In this document: positions 60,250-64,000 of the stretch, in pieces
Numbering within the stretch: position 1 is the first letter of the stretch
How the letters are laid out: every line of letters starts with the position of its first letter
From: DASYLJ01 sp964432595
Lineage (GTDB): Bacteria; Desulfobacterota; Binatia; DP-6
NCBI GenBank assembly: GCA_964432595.1
Contig: CAYSOF010000005.1
Span: 248,001 to 312,000, forward strand
Direction: 5' to 3'
DNA length: 64,000 nt
Program-made: the position numbers and the translations under genes
Notes under the pieces: model-generated
Databases searched by the model: none
What the model was told of the DNA's origin: nothing
The model's input: the letters and a program-made list of their open reading frames with translations, nothing else

Positions 60250-61572
60250 TCACGCGTTGGACGCCAGGCCAAGCCGGGTGGCGCAGTCGCCGGGCTCGAC
60301 GCCCGGCGCGGCCGCCGATGACGCCGCCGCGCCGGCGAGCGCCGCGCCGCCGATCCGGACGATGCGCCAGTCGCCGAACGGCGTCCCGAGTCCGCTGTTC
60401 ACGATCAGCGCGACCGCGAGCTCGCGCGACGGGTCGGCCCAGGCGCCGGAGCCACCGAAGCCGAAATGTCCGAACGCATGCCGCGGCACACCGCGGCTCG
60501 TGAGGACGCCGTGGTAACCCAGCCGCCAGCGCATGTCGAAGGGGATGACGACCAGTCGCGGCGCCGGCGGCTGGACGGTGGTCGCCCGCCGCAGCGTCGC
60601 GTCCGACAGCAGCCGCACCCCGTCGAGGGTGCCACCGCCCGCGAGCGCGGCGTACATCCGCGCCAGCGAACGCGCAGTGAAGAGCCCGTTCGCCGCCGGG
60701 ATGGCCGCCCGGAGCGTCTCGGCGGCGCCGAAGTCGAACGCCCGGATGCCGCGCGGCGCGAGCGCGTCGAGCATACTGTCGAAGTCGACGTCGACACCCG
60801 CGAGGCGCAACGCCCGTCGCACGGCGGCCGCCGGGACGCCCGCGAACCAGGTCGACACCCAGTGGGCCGTCGCCAGGTCCGGGATGGGCAGCGGGCCGCG
60901 CGGCGCCCACAGCAGCCGTGCGGCGTGCGGCAGCGCCGCCTCCGTCGCACCGATGTGGAGCCCGTCGCAGTCGAGCGGCTCGGCGATCAGCTCGCGAACC
61001 AGCCGCGTGAACGGCTGCCCGGTCACGCGCTGGGCGATCTCGCCGACCAGAAACCCGAACGTCAGACCGTGATAGCCGGTACGCGCGCCGGGCGCATGGA
61101 CCGGAGCCGCGCGTTCGATCGCGCGGATCATGAACGCCCAGTCGAGCATCCGGGAAGCGCCGTCGATCATCTGCCGGATGTGGTAGAGGCCGGACTGGTG
61201 GCAGAGCACCTGGCGCACCGTGATCGCCGCCTTGCCGGACTGCGCGAACTCGGGCCAGAAGCGCGCGACCCGGTCGTCGTAGTCGAGCAAGCCGCGATCG
61301 ACGAGGACGTGCAGCAGCGTCGCCGCGACGCCCTTGGTGGTGGAGAACGACGGCGCCATCGTCTCGCGCCGCCACGGGGCGCCGGCGGCATCGGTCGTGC
61401 CGCCCCAAAGATCCGCGACGCAGCGGCCGCGATGGTACACGCAGACCGCGGCGCCACCATCCTGGTCCGCGAGCTGCGCGCGCAGGGCATCGGCGACGGG
61501 GGTGAACGCGGGATGCAGCCAGCCGTCGAGCTCCACCGCGCGCCGACGGCGCGGCCAGATGGCGTCAGTCAC
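60250..61572 (-). CDS. Class C beta-lactamase-type serine hydrolase
   Basis: 440 residues from GTG 61572, which overlaps the glgP stop by 4 bp. Active-site motifs: SxxK in FSTTKG (Ser77, Lys80), Tyr167 in TGYHGLTFGF (YxN-like), and HFGFGGSG near residue 400 in the KTG position. No signal peptide, so it is probably a cytosolic esterase of the EstB/family VIII type rather than a beta-lactamase. Its operon partner is a glycogen phosphorylase, which is an odd pairing. Substrate is probably an ester. Confidence 0.85.
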   Translation of the reverse strand: MTDAIWPRRRRAVELDGWLHPAFTPVADALRAQLADQDGGAAVCVYHRGRCVADLWGGTTDAAGAPWRRETMAPSFSTTKGVAATLLHVLVDRGLLDYDDRVARFWPEFAQSGKAAITVRQVLCHQSGLYHIRQMIDGASRMLDWAFMIRAIERAAPVHAPGARTGYHGLTFGFLVGEIAQRVTGQPFTRLVRELIAEPLDCDGLHIGATEAALPHAARLLWAPRGPLPIPDLATAHWVSTWFAGVPAAAVRRALRLAGVDVDFDSMLDALAPRGIRAFDFGAAETLRAAIPAANGLFTARSLARMYAALAGGGTLDGVRLLSDATLRRATTVQPPAPRLVVIPFDMRWRLGYHGVLTSRGVPRHAFGHFGFGGSGAWADPSRELAVALIVNSGLGTPFGDWRIVRIGGAALAGAAASSAAAPGVEPGDCATRLGLASNA

Positions 61573-63719
61573 CGGCACGAATCCCCCAGATAGACCTGCG
61601 AGACGTAGTCGTCGAGCATGCGGTCCGCGGAGAATCCGTGCAGCGCCGTACGGAGCGACGCCCGGACCCGCTGCAACCAGGCGCGCGGCAGTCCGTCGGC
61701 GTCGCGCTCGGCGAACGCCGGCACGATCTCGCGCTCGATCAGCTCGAGCACGAGGTTCGCGTGCCGTCGGTCCTGCGCCTCGTGGTCCGGATCGACGTCG
61801 CCTTCGACGGCCCAGCCGTTCGTGCCGTCGTAGGCCTCGGCCCACCACCCGTCGAGCACGCTCAGATTGATGCCGCCGTTCAGCGCGGCTTTCATACCGC
61901 TCGTCCCGCTGGCCTCGAGCGGGGGGCGCGGGACGTTCACCCAGACGTCGCAGCCCGCCACGAGATGGGCGGCGATCGCCATGTCGTAGTCGTGGAGGTA
62001 CGCGATGCGCTCGGCGACGAACGGCACCCGCTTCTCGCGAAAGAGCTGCTGCACGATCGTCTTCGCCTGGTCGTCCTGCGGATGCGCCTTGCCGGCGAGC
62101 AGCATCTGGAGCGCACGCGGCCCGGTGAGCAGGCGCAGCGACCGCTCGCTGTCGTACGTGAGCAGGTGAAGTCGCTTGTACCCCGCCAGGCGGCGCGCGA
62201 AGCCGATCGTGAGACGGTCGGGATCGAACGCGCGCGTCGCCGCTTCGACGTACTCCGGCGCTTCGCTGCGGGCGAGACGGTCCCACGTCGCGCGCTCCCG
62301 TACGATCTCGACCAGTCGGCCGCGCAGCGTCCGCCGCACGGCCCAGAGCTCCGCGTCCGACACGGCATCGAGCCGCGCCGCCGCCGCCGCGGGACGCCGC
62401 AGCCAATCCGGCCCGACGTGGCGCTCGATGAGCGCGCGCATGGGGGACGCCATCCACGTGGCGACGTGCACGCCGTTCGTCACGTGACGGATCGGCACCT
62501 GGTCGACGGAGCGCTCCGGATACATGCGCTGCCACATCTGCCGGGCGACGGCGCCGTGCCGGCGGCTGACGCCGTTCGCGGAGCGGCTCATGCGCAGGCC
62601 GGTCACCGTGAGGCCGGGACGTTCGGCGCGATCGCCCGGCACGACGCGCCCGATGCCGTGCAACGTTTCCCAGTCGACCCCGAGCCGTTCCGCCATGCCG
62701 TCGAGCGCCCGACGGATCTCGTCGGACCCATACGTCTCGTTGCCGGCCTCCACCGGCGTGTGGGTCGTGAACACGGTACGGCCCCGGACCTCCTCGAGCG
62801 CGGCGTCGAATCGCGCGCCCCGCACGATCGCGTCTTCCATCGGAACGAACGGCGCCAGGCCGGCATGCCCCTCGTTCAAGTGGATCACGCTCGGGTCGAG
62901 TCCCATCGTGCGCAGCGCCTGCATGCCCCCCAGACCGAGCAACGCGTACTGCGCGAGGCGCACGGACCGATCGCCGACGTAGAGGCGCGCGGTGATCCAG
63001 CGGTCGATCACGGCGTTCTCCGGGCGGTCCGCGTCGAGGAGATAGAGGGGGACGCGGCCGACGTCGACGCGCCACACCTGGGCCGCGACCATACGCCCAC
63101 GGATCGGGACCGAGACGGTGAGCGGCTCGACGCCGTCGCGGGTGACGAGCGCCGCCGGCAGGAGCTGCGGATCGGTGTCGATCCAGTACTCGTGCTGCCA
63201 GCCCGTCGCGTCGATGCGCTGCCGGAAGTAGCCCTGCCGGTAGAGCAGGCCCACGCCCACCATCGGCAGGCCGCGATCCGACGCGGCCTTCAGCAGGTCG
63301 CCGGCGAGGACACCGAGCCCGCCCGCATAGATCGGCAGCGACGGATGGATGCCGTACTCGGCGCAGAAGAACGCGACGGGACGTGCGCTCGTGATCGGGC
63401 CGACGCTCGCCGGCGGCGGCTCGCCGAACACGCGCTCTTCGAGCGCCTGCGCACGGCGCCGCAGGTCCGGATCGGCCGCGGCCCGATCGAGCGACGCATG
63501 CGCCGACTCCTGCAGCAGCCGCACCGGGTTCTGCTGGCAGACGGCCCACCGGTGTGCGTCGACCGCCGCGAACAGCTCGGCGCCTCCTGCCGTCCACGAC
63601 CACCGGTAGTCGTAGGCGAGCCGTGCGAGGGGCGCGAGCAGCGCCGGGAGCCGCGCGGCGAGCTGGTCGGCGGCACGACGGACGTCGGACGAGCCCGGCG
63701 CCGGGCTCCAGCCCGTCAC
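61569..63719 (-). CDS. glgP: Alpha-glucan (glycogen) phosphorylase
   Basis: 716 residues from GTG 63719. Short-type GT35 phosphorylase: AEYGIHPSLPIYAGGLGVLAGD, HLNEGHAGLAPF, FTTHTPVEAGNETY, RHVTNGVH, FARRLAGYKR and the PLP site EASGTSGMKAALNGG with the cofactor Lys. It releases glucose 1-phosphate from alpha-1,4-glucan with phosphate. Somewhat shorter than the 830-850 residue norm at the N terminus. It overlaps both neighbours by 4 bp (GTGA), so three genes are co-translated. The glucan link to the exported dikinase-like gene at 36337 is suggestive only. Confidence 0.93.
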   Translation of the reverse strand: MTGWSPAPGSSDVRRAADQLAARLPALLAPLARLAYDYRWSWTAGGAELFAAVDAHRWAVCQQNPVRLLQESAHASLDRAAADPDLRRRAQALEERVFGEPPPASVGPITSARPVAFFCAEYGIHPSLPIYAGGLGVLAGDLLKAASDRGLPMVGVGLLYRQGYFRQRIDATGWQHEYWIDTDPQLLPAALVTRDGVEPLTVSVPIRGRMVAAQVWRVDVGRVPLYLLDADRPENAVIDRWITARLYVGDRSVRLAQYALLGLGGMQALRTMGLDPSVIHLNEGHAGLAPFVPMEDAIVRGARFDAALEEVRGRTVFTTHTPVEAGNETYGSDEIRRALDGMAERLGVDWETLHGIGRVVPGDRAERPGLTVTGLRMSRSANGVSRRHGAVARQMWQRMYPERSVDQVPIRHVTNGVHVATWMASPMRALIERHVGPDWLRRPAAAAARLDAVSDAELWAVRRTLRGRLVEIVRERATWDRLARSEAPEYVEAATRAFDPDRLTIGFARRLAGYKRLHLLTYDSERSLRLLTGPRALQMLLAGKAHPQDDQAKTIVQQLFREKRVPFVAERIAYLHDYDMAIAAHLVAGCDVWVNVPRPPLEASGTSGMKAALNGGINLSVLDGWWAEAYDGTNGWAVEGDVDPDHEAQDRRHANLVLELIEREIVPAFAERDADGLPRAWLQRVRASLRTALHGFSADRMLDDYVSQVYLGDSCR

Positions 63720-63949
63720 TCGCGCTCCCGGACCGTTGCGGGATGGATCAGGGCGAGGTCGTAGGCGTGATCTCTCGGCACCACGATGCGGCCGTGATCG
63801 CCCGGCTTCGACAGCTCGCTGCCCGGCAGCACGAGCGCACGGGGAATCACGACCCGGCGGCCCTCGTGCTGCACGATGATCGCCGACGCGAGCTCGCCGA
63901 TCATCGTCACGTGCTCCACTACCAACGGGGTCGTCACCATCCGCTCCAT
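63716..63949 (-). CDS. Small protein preceding glgP
   Basis: 77 residues from ATG 63949. Two beta-rich halves: HVTMIGELASAIIVQHEGRRVVIPRALVLPG and a second with GRIVVPRDHAYDLAL. The pattern recalls short SH3-like or MazE-type beta proteins, but no family is certain. The stop overlaps the glgP start by 4 bp. It is the first gene of the glgP operon, reading off the end of the window. The 51 bases beyond its start, to the window end, show no clear -35/-10 or ribosome site. Confidence 0.6.
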   Translation of the reverse strand: MERMVTTPLVVEHVTMIGELASAIIVQHEGRRVVIPRALVLPGSELSKPGDHGRIVVPRDHAYDLALIHPATVRERE

Positions 63950-64000
63950 CTCGGATCGTCGCTGACAGAATCCTACTCCAAGATCGGGGCCAAGAATGTC

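Noticed and set aside
56486..60517. 1343-codon open frame on the plus strand
   Set aside because: It is antisense to three well-supported minus-strand genes and its translation is Arg/Gly/Ala-rich without domains, as expected from GC-rich third positions.

Overview
The window is 64 kb of very GC-rich DNA (about 70% by eye), densely packed, with many 1-4 bp start/stop overlaps. It comes from a Gram-negative bacterium: it has apolipoprotein N-acyltransferase, lipoprotein signal peptides, periplasmic L,D-transpeptidases and a lytic transglycosylase. Two luciferase-like oxidoreductases, a PPOX/F420-type enzyme, acyl-CoA dehydrogenase and PhyH genes, and surface proteins with Thr-rich linkers recall uncultured deltaproteobacterial lineages such as Binatota or Myxococcota relatives. 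That placement is inference. No rRNA, tRNA, CRISPR array or intact insertion sequence was seen.

Layout. 1-5 kb: end of an Ig-like repeat protein, a lone AMIN protein, small membrane proteins, a PPOX/F420 cluster on the minus strand and a luciferase-like oxidoreductase. 5-12 kb: exported SurE-like nucleotidase, orphan hybrid-sensor histidine kinase, NIPSNAP-like protein, acyl-CoA dehydrogenase, Spy/CpxP-like protein and PhyH-like dioxygenase. 12-16 kb: a seven-repeat beta-propeller translationally coupled to a MerB-like protein, then a lytic transglycosylase lipoprotein. 16-17.5 kb: a mobile mystery protein A/B (HTH plus Fic) cassette of visibly lower GC, with three palindromic operators. 17.5-31 kb: lnt, a B12/radical SAM protein, an NtrB-like kinase and NtrC-like sigma-54 activator flanking two exported-protein genes that carry a sigma-54-like promoter, then two divergent Cys-rich exported proteins. 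31-36 kb: second luciferase-like oxidoreductase, DUF3592, TatD, the first of two twin beta-propellers and a penicillin-binding serine hydrolase.

36-47 kb holds the most unusual locus: an exported dikinase-like protein whose phosphohistidine and ATP-grasp domains are in the order seen in alpha-glucan water dikinase, translationally coupled to two large exported L,D-transpeptidase-like proteins. Converging on this operon are two carriers resembling the ATP/ADP translocase (Npt/Tlc) family, one fused to HEAT repeats and a cyclic-nucleotide-binding domain. A working hypothesis is ATP-dependent modification of an envelope polymer with nucleotide supplied across the inner membrane.

47-64 kb: twin beta-propeller two, HD-domain oxygenase-like protein, DUF4184, gamma-glutamyltransferase, SDR, an internally deleted GST remnant, a phytoene-desaturase-like oxidoreductase with a DUF3556 membrane protein, a small gene behind a sigma-54-like promoter, a GCS2-type ligase with a catalytically degenerate biotin-carboxylase-like protein, a Crp/Fnr regulator, and a coupled operon of a small protein, glycogen phosphorylase and a class C beta-lactamase-type serine hydrolase. 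Several genes have -35/-10-like boxes so close to the start codon that leaderless transcripts are likely.
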